A stretch of DNA of 64,000 bases from Azophilus sp965199705. Its GTDB lineage: Bacteria; Pseudomonadota; Gammaproteobacteria; Pseudomonadales; Azotimanducaceae. Shown piece by piece: positions 34,347 to 41,850 of the stretch (position 1 is its first letter; each line of letters opens with the position of its first letter). Below the pieces are notes generated by a model that was not told the DNA's origin, searched no databases, and saw only the letters and a program-made list of their open reading frames with translations. The DNA is taken from the NCBI GenBank assembly GCA_965199705.1, contig OZ241359.1, positions 1,984,001-2,048,000 on the forward strand, given 5' to 3'. The position numbers and the translations under genes were made by a program.

Positions 34347-35423
34347 ATGGCCTGGCACAGCCTTGAAGTCGCCCGGGTGGCGGCAGAAACCGACAAGGCG
34401 GTGCGCGTGACGCTGGCTGTGCCGGAGCCGATACAGCCGGAGTATCAATTCACGCCGGGGCAGTATCTGACCTTCGAACGGGTGATTGACGATGCGCAGG
34501 TTCGACGCTCCTATTCCATTTGCAGCCTGCCTGGCGAGCCACTTGAGGTCGGCATCAAGTTGCAGCCAGGCGGCCGCTTCAGCACCTGGGCAAACCGCAC
34601 CCTGCGCGCCGGCGACCGGCTCGACACGGCAACCCCGGACGGCCGCTTCGTCGCCGCCAGCGACGGGCGCGCCGGCCTTGGCTATCTGTGCATCGCCGCC
34701 GGCAGCGGCATCACGCCGTTGCTGTCGATCATTCGCTCGGTGCTCACGCGCCAGGCCAGCAGCCGGGTCACGCTCCTCTATGGCAACAAGACCACAGCGT
34801 CGATGATGTTCCGACATGATCTCCTGGCGCTCAAGAATCGGCATCTCGATCGCTTCCAGTTGATTCCGGTGTTCAGCGAAGAATTGCAGGACAACGAGCT
34901 GTTCAACGGGCGCATCGACAACGCCAAGGGCGCAGAACTCATCAAGCGCCTGCTGCCGCTGGACAGCTTTGACGAATTCTATCTGTGCGGGCCAGAATCA
35001 ATGGCGGCGGAGGTTTCGCGCGGGCTGCGCGGCGCCGGCGTCGCCCCGGAACGCATTCACTTCGAACTCTTCTCCGCATCCGCCGAAGACGCAGCCCTGC
35101 GCATCGAGAAGCACGAGGCGCGCGCCCGCCGATACGGCAGCGACGTAGCCCGGGTCTGCGTGCGACTGAACGGCAAGCGGCGTTTCTTCGACCTGGAAAT
35201 CAACGGCGAAAACCTGCTCGACCGAGCCTGCGCCCTGGGCCTGGACGCGCCCTTCTCCTGCAAGGATGGGGTGTGCGCTACCTGCAAGGCCAGGGTGCTG
35301 GCGGGTCGCGTGGAGATGGACGTCAACCACGCCCTGTCCGCGCAGGAGGTAGCGCAAGGCTTCGTGCTCACCTGCCAGAGCCACCCGGCATCAGCCGAGG
35401 TCAGCCTGGATTTTGACGTGTGA
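34347..35423 (+). CDS. paaE: 1,2-phenylacetyl-CoA epoxidase reductase subunit E
   Basis: This 358-aa NADPH:acceptor reductase feeds electrons to PaaA. The start is ATG 34347 (MAWHSLEVARVAAETD); the frame is open further upstream only as a shadow of paaC. Domains are FAD-binding (RRSYSICSLPGEPLEVGIK), NAD(P)-binding (AAGSGITPLLSIIRSVL, LYGNKT, YLCGPESM) and a C-terminal plant-type 2Fe-2S ferredoxin (FSCKDGVCATCKA ... LTCQSHP). It overlaps paaX by 4 bp. Confidence 0.92.
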   Translation: MAWHSLEVARVAAETDKAVRVTLAVPEPIQPEYQFTPGQYLTFERVIDDAQVRRSYSICSLPGEPLEVGIKLQPGGRFSTWANRTLRAGDRLDTATPDGRFVAASDGRAGLGYLCIAAGSGITPLLSIIRSVLTRQASSRVTLLYGNKTTASMMFRHDLLALKNRHLDRFQLIPVFSEELQDNELFNGRIDNAKGAELIKRLLPLDSFDEFYLCGPESMAAEVSRGLRGAGVAPERIHFELFSASAEDAALRIEKHEARARRYGSDVARVCVRLNGKRRFFDLEINGENLLDRACALGLDAPFSCKDGVCATCKARVLAGRVEMDVNHALSAQEVAQGFVLTCQSHPASAEVSLDFDV

Positions 35424-36331
35424 ACCCTGCCGAGCGCCTGGCCCGTTCGCGGCTGGCGGAACCCGTCAGAGCCCGCTCGCTGCTGGTCACCTTCTTTGGC
35501 GACGTGATTTCCGTGCAGCCCGCCCGAGCCTGGCTCGGGAGCCTGATTGCGGTGATGCGGCATCTCGGCCTCGGCGAACACCTGGTGCGCACTGCCTGCA
35601 ATCGGCTGGCGCACGACGGCTGGCTGCAATCGCGACGCCTGGGCCGACGCAGCTACTACCACTTCAGCGACTACGGCGCCCGTCAGTACCGGCGCGCCGC
35701 CCGGCGTATCTACGCACCCGAAAAGCCGGTATGGGATGGCTGCTGGACCCTGGTGATGACCGGCAACCTGCCGGCGTCCCGTCGCGCCGAACTGGCGCAA
35801 CGCCTGGGATGGCTGGGGTTCGGCCGCGCTGGCGCCGATACGCTGGTGCGCGCCGGCTTTAACGAAGACTATCGAGCCATCACCTCGGAACTCGGCGTGA
35901 ACGTACCCGTGTTCCGGGCCGAAAGCGGTTCGCTCGGCCCGGCAGAAACCGAACTCTGCCGTCAGGCGTTTCAGGTGGATGCGCTCAAGCGCGCCTTCGA
36001 TCAGTTTGTCAGGCGATACTCGCCACTGGCCGACGAGCTGGCGCCAGCCCCGGAGACGGCGTTTCAGCTACGGCTGAGTCTCCTGCACGACTACCGCCGC
36101 ATCGTCCTCACCGACCCGGAGCTGCCCGCCGATCTACTGCCTGAGGACTGGCCCGGCGATCGCGCACGCACACTTGCTGCGCGACTGTATCGGCGCTGGC
36201 TCCCGAATTCGGACGCCTGGCTTGCCGACCGGCTGCAACTGGAAACAGGCAACTGGCCCGAACAGTCCGCTCCCGCGCGGGCCCGCTTTCGCGATGCGAC
36301 CTGGACGCATCGTCTGGTAGCCTTGGCGTAA
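35420..36331 (+). CDS. paaX: PaaX-family phenylacetyl-CoA-responsive transcriptional repressor
   Basis: This 303-aa repressor starts at GTG 35420 overlapping the paaE stop (GTGA). The PaaX N-terminal winged helix is seen in ARSLLVTFFGDVISVQPARAW and RTACNRLAHDGWLQSRRLGRRSYY. VWDGCWTLVMTG and a C-terminal effector domain (LLHDYRRIVLTDPELPADLLPEDW) follow. Known PaaX proteins repress paa genes and are released by phenylacetyl-CoA. Being co-transcribed with paaABCE, it probably autoregulates the operon, with the operator in 32139-32314. Confidence 0.9.
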   Translation: MNPAERLARSRLAEPVRARSLLVTFFGDVISVQPARAWLGSLIAVMRHLGLGEHLVRTACNRLAHDGWLQSRRLGRRSYYHFSDYGARQYRRAARRIYAPEKPVWDGCWTLVMTGNLPASRRAELAQRLGWLGFGRAGADTLVRAGFNEDYRAITSELGVNVPVFRAESGSLGPAETELCRQAFQVDALKRAFDQFVRRYSPLADELAPAPETAFQLRLSLLHDYRRIVLTDPELPADLLPEDWPGDRARTLAARLYRRWLPNSDAWLADRLQLETGNWPEQSAPARARFRDATWTHRLVALA

Positions 36332-36350
36332 CGCAAGATCAAGGTCCGGC

Positions 36351-36515
36351 ATGAAACTGCTCCACTACCTTGAGATCGAGAATTTCAAGCGCTTCGGAGG
36401 TCACCAGCACATCGAACTGGACCATCCTGCCGTTCTGATCGGGCCGAACAACTGCGGCAAGACCACAGCCATTCAGGCCATTGCGCTATGGAGTCAGGCG
36501 GTGCGGAGCAGATAG
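36351..36515 (+). pseudogene. Truncated AAA-family ATPase (N-terminal fragment with Walker A)
   Basis: Only 54 codons remain. The N-terminus KLLHYLEIENFKRFGGHQHIE resembles the opening of RecF/OLD-type AAA ATPases, and LIGPNNCGKTTAIQAIAL is an intact Walker A. The frame then ends in TAG at 36515, shortly after SQAVRSR, where a full-length protein would continue for several hundred residues. The 3' end runs into the antisense Fic-like fragment, marking a deletion junction near 36500. Such ATPases are often encoded inside type I restriction-modification loci. Confidence 0.7.
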
Positions 36516-36643
36516 CCTTGGGCAAGCAGCAGCCTGAGCTGAGCAGGTGGCAGCTGTCCGGTGCGAATCGCGGTCTTGCCGCTCGACTGAAGCACTTTCA
36601 GGGCCGTCAAAGCCTCAGCCAACCTTGCTTGTGGCGTGGTCAT
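36494..36643 (-). pseudogene. Truncated Fic/DOC-associated protein, N-terminal winged-helix fragment
   Basis: This 49-codon frame begins MTTPQARLAEALTALKVLQ and continues to a TGQLPPAQLRLLLAQGYLL segment before a TGA at 36494. From memory this matches the N-terminal winged helix of Fic-family proteins found in type I restriction loci (ALxxLQxxG...R..L...GFL). The Fic catalytic HPFxxGNGR motif is absent, so it is a remnant. It starts 5 bp after the stop of the HsdR fragment. Confidence 0.5.
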
Positions 36644-36648
36644 GGCGG

Positions 36649-36792
36649 CTATAAATCCCCTGGCGCTGCGGCAAACCCAATATATAGCGCGTGCTCGAAC
36701 AGGACGCTCGAACCGTCGGTCAGGTCCCAGCCGGCGTCCTTGAGGAGGGCATCGATCTTGACGCGGGCGAAGGCTTCGGTCGTGCGGGTCAC
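36649..36792 (-). pseudogene. hsdR: Type I restriction endonuclease R subunit (HsdR), N-terminal fragment
   Basis: From GTG 36792 the frame reads TRTTEAFARVKIDALLKDAG followed by WDLTDGSSVLFEHAL. That is a near-textbook HsdR N-terminus, whose full-length form exceeds 700 aa. After about 33 codons the match stops and a short tail (IGFAAAPGDL) ends at TAG 36649, so most of the gene is deleted and joined to the end of another gene. None of the nuclease or helicase motifs remain. Confidence 0.7.
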
Positions 36793-36891
36793 GGCTCAGG
36801 CCCGGGCGTGCGCCGGGAGTTGCGCTGAACCGTGCTCGGTCTCGAACAAGGTCTGCTGGCGACCCTCACTGGAACCCCGGCGAGCACTCGG

Positions 36892-37083
36892 TCAACGGAC
36901 CGCCTGGACTTCGAGGCGCAGTCCCTCGCGCTCTTGGAGACAGTCGCGCAACACCGACTTGCCGACGTCCAATTCGCCGGCGAGCAGACACTTCACTCCT
37001 TCTTCCAGGATTGCGTCGCGAAAGCCCGGATCGCGCTGCAGCCACTCCCGAATCGTCACCCTGAAGTCTCATGTCAATGGCAT
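36892..37083 (-). pseudogene. Broken antitoxin gene of a toxin-antitoxin pair (nonsense codon plus truncation)
   Basis: From ATG 37083 the frame reads MPLT, then TGA at codon 5 (37071-37069), then DFRVTIREWLQRDPGFRDAI and LLAGELDVGKSVLRD. Homologous antitoxins begin MPLTRDFRET and continue with QRDPxFxxALLxEA, so the stop replaces an Arg codon. After LRD the reading diverges and ends at 36892, losing the NATIGFEEL helix-turn-helix. It lies 4 bp downstream of the toxin remnant, the normal toxin-antitoxin order. Confidence 0.65.
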
Positions 37084-37087
37084 GTGC

Positions 37088-37333
37088 TCAGTCCTGCCGT
37101 CCTTTGCGCAGTCGGTAGTCCTGCCAGCGGGTACGCGCGTCCTCAATGTCGCGCTGCTGGCGGGTCTTGGTTCCTCCGCCGAGAAGGATGACCCGTGCCG
37201 CGCCGTCCCGACCGAAGTAGATTCGATAGCCGGGACCGAAGTCGATTCGGTACTCGAAGACACCGCCGCCCACGCTCCTTGCGTTGGACAGATTCCCGCC
37301 CTCAATGCGCGTCCAGACAGCGTATGAAGCAAG
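37088..37333 (-). pseudogene. 5'-truncated RelE/HigB-like toxin (addiction-module killer protein)
   Basis: The C-terminal two-thirds of a killer-type toxin is intact: a GNLSNARSV-like segment, GVFEYRIDFGPGYRIYFGRDG, VILLGGGTKTRQQRDI and DYRLRKGRQD to a TGA. Full-length relatives have about 30 additional N-terminal residues. Here the frame runs straight into the CCA end of the tRNA-Ser gene at 37334, so the start of the gene was lost at the tRNA boundary. A GTG at 37273 could begin only a 61-aa product. Confidence 0.7.
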
Positions 37334-37421
37334 TGGCGGAGAGGGAGGGATTCGAACCCTCGATGAGTTGCCCCATACACGCTTTCCAGGCGTGCTCCTT
37401 CGACCGCTCGGACACCTCTCC
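37334..37421 (-). tRNA. tRNA-Ser (anticodon GGA)
   Basis: Read on the minus strand, GGAGAGGTGTCCGAGCGG opens the gene, and the anticodon arm CACGCCTGGAAAGCGTG gives anticodon GGA. A long variable arm, GGTTCGAATCC T loop, acceptor CCTCTCC, discriminator G and encoded CCA follow. The length is 88 nt. Its 3' end abuts the decayed defence-gene segment, as expected if this tRNA served as an integration site. Confidence 0.95.
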
Positions 37422-37440
37422 GCGGAGGCCGACGGCGGGT

Positions 37441-37553
<113 letters not shown>

Positions 37554-37654
37554 ATGGTCCGGCCATCCGGATGCCCCATTCTAGCCCGAATGTTGGCGCA
37601 GGACGCTGGTTTTGAGGTGATGGCCCGAACCGGTTTGCGCTGCTCCCGGCTCGA

Positions 37655-38320
37655 TCAATCCGCCTTGGTGATCTGATAGACCGCTTCGACTGCTTCCCGG
37701 ACACCCTGCTCGATGAAGTGCGGCGGCAGATCGGTCGCGACCCTGGTGTCCAGTCGCTTGACGCGGCTGCGCGCCTCATAGAGGCGGGTTACTTCGGATT
37801 CGGCCACCGCAAATGGCGGCCCCGGCGCCTGCTGCTGATCATATTCCAGCGTCACCAGCAGGCTGTGCGTGCCGGGCGGCAGAATCCGCTGCAGGTGGTC
37901 GGCATAGACAAGCCGCTGCTCTGACGGCAAGGCGATCAGGGCGCCTCTGTCCCAGACAGCGACAGCGCCTTCCAGGTGGGCGGCGCTGATATCAAGATAG
38001 TCGCCGCAGTAGAGATGAATCGCACCGCCGCTGAAACGGCGCAATATGCCCACATCGTCTGGAACCACACGCACGGCCCGTCCCGACTCGCGAAAGAAGG
38101 CGCGCACCGCAGGTTCCGACAGTTCCACGCCGATCACCCGATGCCCAGCCTCGCGCAACCACAAGAGATCAACGCTCTTGCCGCAAAGGGGCACGAATAC
38201 GGGGCTGCCGGCGGTCAGTTCAAGCGTTGGCCAGTAACGTATCAGCCAGGGATTCGGATGCTCCAGATGCCAGCCGATCCGCCCTGTGCGCCAGCGTTCC
38301 AGCCAGAATGCCTTGTCCAT
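37655..38320 (-). CDS. tpm: Thiopurine S-methyltransferase
   Basis: This 221-aa SAM-dependent methyltransferase of the TPMT family methylates thiopurines and, in bacteria, selenite or tellurite species. FWLERWRTGRIGWHLEHPNP at the N-terminus, VPLCGKSVDLLWLREAGHRVIGVELSE (SAM-binding) and AVWDRGALIALP are diagnostic, and the length matches the bacterial family norm of about 218. The start is ATG 38320. It ends about 100 bp from the SRP RNA gene. Confidence 0.9.
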   Translation of the reverse strand: MDKAFWLERWRTGRIGWHLEHPNPWLIRYWPTLELTAGSPVFVPLCGKSVDLLWLREAGHRVIGVELSEPAVRAFFRESGRAVRVVPDDVGILRRFSGGAIHLYCGDYLDISAAHLEGAVAVWDRGALIALPSEQRLVYADHLQRILPPGTHSLLVTLEYDQQQAPGPPFAVAESEVTRLYEARSRVKRLDTRVATDLPPHFIEQGVREAVEAVYQITKAD

Positions 38321-38662
38321 GTTCGGGCTAATCCTCCAGCCAGATTTCAGCCAGCGCGACTGGCGCCATGCAGTTTATCCATTCAGATCGGGAAGCGCTG
38401 CAACGTGCAAGGGTTCCTTTCGGACATTCAAGGTTTGGCGCAGGCGTTGTCCTCAAGACTGACAAGATATTCGTTTGGCGTCATCCAGTCGAGCGTACAT
38501 CGCCTGTACAGGGCAACGCCAAACACATGTCCGCTTCTGTGGCCGCGCCGAGCAGCGCGATGCTTTTGGCGCTGTCTGTGGCATCCTTGGCATGATCGCA
38601 AGGCTCAGGTGGCGACGGCGAAGCCTGGGCCAGCGCGGCCTGCCTGAAGCAAGGCCAGACCC
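38321..38662. other. Intergenic region, no supported gene
   Basis: These 342 bp separate divergent tpm and the DUF547 gene. On the minus strand around 38428-38535 a short frame contains LDWMTPNEYL before a stop. It recalls the C-terminus of some integrase-core transposases, but the flanking residues do not fit, so a transposon remnant is only a weak possibility. No convincing promoter or terminator stands out. Confidence 0.4.
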
Positions 38663-39523
38663 ATGAAGAAGCAGATCGCTCGCAAACTCCCGTTCAATCC
38701 AGTGGGCGCAGCAGCTACTCTGGCGCTGCTGTTGGCGATGGCCAGCCTGCCCACCGCCGCCGAGGACGCCGAACTGATTCCCATGTGGGACGCCAGCGAT
38801 GAGTCGAACACGGCGACCATCGATCACGCGCCCTGGCAGGAAATCCTCGACGGCTATCTCCTGGCAGACCATCCATCAGGCGTTCACCGCTTCAACTACG
38901 GCGCGCTCAAGGACAACACCGAAGATCGGCAGAAGCTGGGCGCCTATCTGCAGAGCCTGGCGAGCCAGGATCCGCGCACCTTCGCCAGGGCAGAGCAAAT
39001 GGCCTACTGGATCAACCTCTACAACGCGCTCACTGTGTATGTGATCTTGCCGCGCTATCCGGTGGATTCGATCAAGGACATCAAGAGCGGTCTCATCGAC
39101 TTCGGGCCCTGGAATCTGCCCCTGATCCCGATGCAGGCGATGCAGGGCGAGAAACTGACGCTGAACCAGATCGAGCACGGCATTCTCAGGCCGATCTGGA
39201 AGGACCCGCGCATTCACTACGCAGTCAACTGCGCCAGTATCGGCTGCCCCAATCTGGCCTCGGAAGCCTACCGGGCCGACAATCTGGAACAACTGCTCGA
39301 ACAGGGTGCTGCTGCCTACATCAACCACCCAAGAGGCGCGCGGGTGGCCGATGGCGAACTCCTGGTGTCGAGCATCTACGACTGGTTCAAGGAAGACTTC
39401 GGCGGCGCCGACGCCGGCGTGCTCGCCCACATTGGCCAGTACGCAAGGCCTGAACTGGCAAATGCCCTGACCGGGTTTGATGATTTCGATGATGATTACG
39501 ACTGGCGCCTGAACGCGCCCTGA
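38663..39523 (+). CDS. DUF547 domain-containing secreted protein
   Basis: This 286-aa protein has an N-terminal signal peptide (KKQIARKLPF, then AATLALLLAMASLPTAA, likely cleaved after about residue 33). The DUF547 signature runs from MAYWINLYNALTVYVIL through LTLNQIEHGILRP to IHYAVNCASIGCPNLASEAY. The Cys and His residues of that core are intact. The family is of unknown function and common in Proteobacteria. The following gene encodes a VTT-domain membrane protein 30 bp downstream and is probably co-transcribed. Confidence 0.85.
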   Translation: MKKQIARKLPFNPVGAAATLALLLAMASLPTAAEDAELIPMWDASDESNTATIDHAPWQEILDGYLLADHPSGVHRFNYGALKDNTEDRQKLGAYLQSLASQDPRTFARAEQMAYWINLYNALTVYVILPRYPVDSIKDIKSGLIDFGPWNLPLIPMQAMQGEKLTLNQIEHGILRPIWKDPRIHYAVNCASIGCPNLASEAYRADNLEQLLEQGAAAYINHPRGARVADGELLVSSIYDWFKEDFGGADAGVLAHIGQYARPELANALTGFDDFDDDYDWRLNAP

Positions 39524-39553
39524 CGCGAGCGGCGCAACCAAGGGAGAGCCGAA

Positions 39554-40240
39554 GTGAAACGCAATCAGATCATACTCGTGGCGACGATCATCGCGCTCGT
39601 GGCGCTGTTCTTCTACCTTGACCTGCAGCGCTTTCTCAGCCTCGAATTCATGCAGGCCCAGCGCAGCGCAGCCGTGGCGTGGCATCAGGCCAGCCCCTGG
39701 CTCAGCAGCATCGGCTTTCTGGTCGGCTATGTCGCCATCACCGGCCTGTCACTACCCGGCGCCGCCATCCTGACTCTGGCCGCCGGCGCCATTTTCGGCC
39801 TGGCGCTCGGCACTGTGATCGTTTCCTTCGCCAGCAGCCTCGGCGCCACCCTCGCCTTCCTGCTGGCCCGCTACCTGCTGCGAGACCTGGTGCAGCGGCG
39901 CTTCGAGAAGCAGCTCGGGCCGATCAACGAGGGAGTGCGCAAGGACGGCGCCTTCTATCTGTTCGCCCTGCGTCTGGTGCCAGCCTTCCCCTTCTTCGCC
40001 ATCAACGTGGCCATGGGCCTGACGCCGCTTCGAGTGTGGCCCTTCTACTGGGTCAGCCAGGTGGGGATGCTGGCCGGCACCCTGGTGTACGTGAATGCGG
40101 GCCAGCAGATCGGCCAGCTAGATTCCCTGGCCGGCGTACTGTCGCCATCCCTGATCGTCTCCTTCGTGCTGCTCGGGCTGTTTCCGCTGATCGCCAGGAA
40201 GGGCCTGGATTACCTGAAGCGGCGGCTCGGACGGACCTAA
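39554..40240 (+). CDS. TVP38/TMEM64 family (VTT domain) inner-membrane protein
   Basis: This 228-aa membrane protein starts at ATG 39554 after GGGAGAG. The SNARE-associated/VTT core is recognised by GAAILTLAAGAIFGLALGT and GATLAFLLARYLLRD. The motif FYLFALRLVPAFPFFAINVAMGL with the conserved Arg and the GTLVYVNAGQQIGQL helix follow. Proteins of this family include lipid scramblase-like and DedA-related transporters of undecaprenyl phosphate or other lipids. The function here is unknown. Confidence 0.85.
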   Translation: MKRNQIILVATIIALVALFFYLDLQRFLSLEFMQAQRSAAVAWHQASPWLSSIGFLVGYVAITGLSLPGAAILTLAAGAIFGLALGTVIVSFASSLGATLAFLLARYLLRDLVQRRFEKQLGPINEGVRKDGAFYLFALRLVPAFPFFAINVAMGLTPLRVWPFYWVSQVGMLAGTLVYVNAGQQIGQLDSLAGVLSPSLIVSFVLLGLFPLIARKGLDYLKRRLGRT

Positions 40241-40734
40241 GACGGCGGGAAATACTCATCGCCGACCGTGCGCCAGCCCGTCCATCCGGCGCGGATTGTT
40301 GGGCAGCACCTTGCACCGGCCCTTCAGGACAAACTCGACCTGAACGTGATTGCCGTGCGGATCAAGCCCCGTGACCGTCTCCTGATGCCGGGTCAGCAAT
40401 GCGTGCCAGCTGCTGCAGCGTATGTACGGGCCACGGCGTCTGAGGTCTATTGTCCGGCTGCGCGACCATCGCGGCCTCTGTTTCGGCATCCGGGATCTGC
40501 GACGCCGGGACCAGCACCGCCGGGTCCTGTTAGAATGGCGCCTGGCGTTTCAGCCGCAAGCCGTGAGAGAAGCCCGACGCCTGCTCCGGTCAGCACGCAT
40601 CGGACATCGGCCTGTGGCGATGCGCCCCGCCATGTGTTACTTTTCGTAGCACCCTGGCCGGTCGGCGGCAAACACACAAGCATGCAGGGAAAGCCGGTAT
40701 TCGCTCCACCTATCTGACCGCTATTGTCATCGCC
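40241..40734. other. Intergenic region and probable leader of the RND operon
   Basis: No supported gene is found in 494 bp. A TAGAAT (40531-40536) could be a -10 box driving the efflux operon through a long untranslated leader. A 77-codon minus-strand frame at 40256-40489 has ordinary-looking composition (HGNHVQVEFVLKGRCKVLP) but no recognised family or ribosome-binding site. The hydrophobic anchor of the adaptor protein is partly encoded at 40699-40734, upstream of the first GTG. Confidence 0.4.
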
Positions 40735-41850
40735 GTGCTCGCCATTGTCTGGCTGCTGAGCGGGCAACTCGACCGAGAACCCGCCCCGCCCCTGCTGACC
40801 CTGGCGGAACAGGCCGACAAGCGCAGCGCGCAGCGCGCTGACGCCGCCCGCACCCGTGTGCGCACGCGCCTGATCCACGCCAGCCCGCAGGTGCGGCATT
40901 TGCGCGTGCGCGGCAAGACGCAGAACAAGCGCACCGTCACCATCCTCTCGGAAGCCCGTGGCGCCCTCGTCGAGCGGCCGGTGGAACGCGGCTCGTCCGT
41001 GGCCGAAGGCGATCTGCTTTGCCGCATCTCCATCGAAGACCGCGAGGCCACACGACTGGAAGCGCAGGAGGCGCTCAATCAAGCCAGGCTGGAATATGAA
41101 GGCGCGCTCGAATTGGAGAAGGACGGCTATCTCTCAGAAACCGGTGTCGCCCAGGCCAGGGCCCGCAAGGCAGCCGCGGCAGCGGCCCTGACGCGCAGCC
41201 AGTTGGCGCTGGATCGCACGCGGATCACCGCGCCCTTTGCCGGCGTGGTGGAAACAGTGCATCAGGAGGTGGGCGACTATCTCGTCTCCGAAAAACCCTG
41301 TGTCACGCTGGTGGATCTGGACCCCATGCTGCTCACCGGCCAGGTGCCGGAGCGGGAGGTGGGCAAGCTGGCTGTGGGCGATCCCGCCATCGGCATTCTC
41401 AGCGACGGTGCGCGGGTAGAGGGACAGGTCAGTTTCGTCGGGCAGCAGAGCAACGCCGAAACCCGCTCGTATCCGATTGAAATTCAGGTGGCAAACCCTG
41501 ACCAGCGGCTGCGTAGCGGGATCACCGCACTGATCCTGATCCCGGTGGCCGAAGTGATGGCGCAGCGGGTCAGCCCGGCCCTCTTCAGCCTCGACGATGC
41601 CGGCGTGATCGGCATTCGCACGCTGGACAACGACAATCGAGTGCGCTTCCATCCGGTGGACATCGTGCGCGACGATGTGGATGGCGTCTGGGTGACCGGC
41701 CTGCCGGAGCGCACAACGCTGATCACCGTCGGCCAGGAACAGGTGACGCCCGGCGAGCTGGTGGAGCCAGAACGCGAAGCCGGCCCGGAGATGCCGGCAT
41801 CGGCTACGCCACAGGCGCAAAACCGCGCCAGCGAGGCACTGGACGCATGA
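40735..41850 (+). CDS. RND efflux pump periplasmic adaptor (membrane fusion protein)
   Basis: This protein of at least 371 aa has the MFP layout: a lipoyl/hairpin region (SEARGALVERPVERGSSVAEGDLL and later TRITAPFAGVVETVHQEVGDYL), an alpha-helical hairpin rich in Ala/Glu/Arg between them, and a beta-barrel domain. It links the RND pump to an outer-membrane channel. GTG 40735 is the first standard start codon, but the in-frame sequence before it (YLTAIVIAVLAIVWLLSG) completes the membrane anchor. The real start is therefore probably upstream, at a non-standard codon (ATT 40699 or CTG 40714) or via a small frameshift. The stop overlaps the RND gene start. Confidence 0.8.
   Translation: MLAIVWLLSGQLDREPAPPLLTLAEQADKRSAQRADAARTRVRTRLIHASPQVRHLRVRGKTQNKRTVTILSEARGALVERPVERGSSVAEGDLLCRISIEDREATRLEAQEALNQARLEYEGALELEKDGYLSETGVAQARARKAAAAAALTRSQLALDRTRITAPFAGVVETVHQEVGDYLVSEKPCVTLVDLDPMLLTGQVPEREVGKLAVGDPAIGILSDGARVEGQVSFVGQQSNAETRSYPIEIQVANPDQRLRSGITALILIPVAEVMAQRVSPALFSLDDAGVIGIRTLDNDNRVRFHPVDIVRDDVDGVWVTGLPERTTLITVGQEQVTPGELVEPEREAGPEMPASATPQAQNRASEALDA

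Noticed and set aside
37273..37273. Treating the toxin remnant as an intact 61-aa gene starting at GTG 37273
   Set aside because: The conserved sequence continues upstream of this codon, so the gene is truncated rather than short.
38428..38535. Possible transposase C-terminus on the minus strand (LDWMTPNEYL)
   Set aside because: Only about ten residues resemble integrase-core ends; the flanking residues do not fit and no inverted repeats were seen.
40256..40489. 77-codon minus-strand frame between the VTT gene and the RND operon
   Set aside because: No recognised family, no ribosome-binding site and no conserved pattern; kept only as a note.
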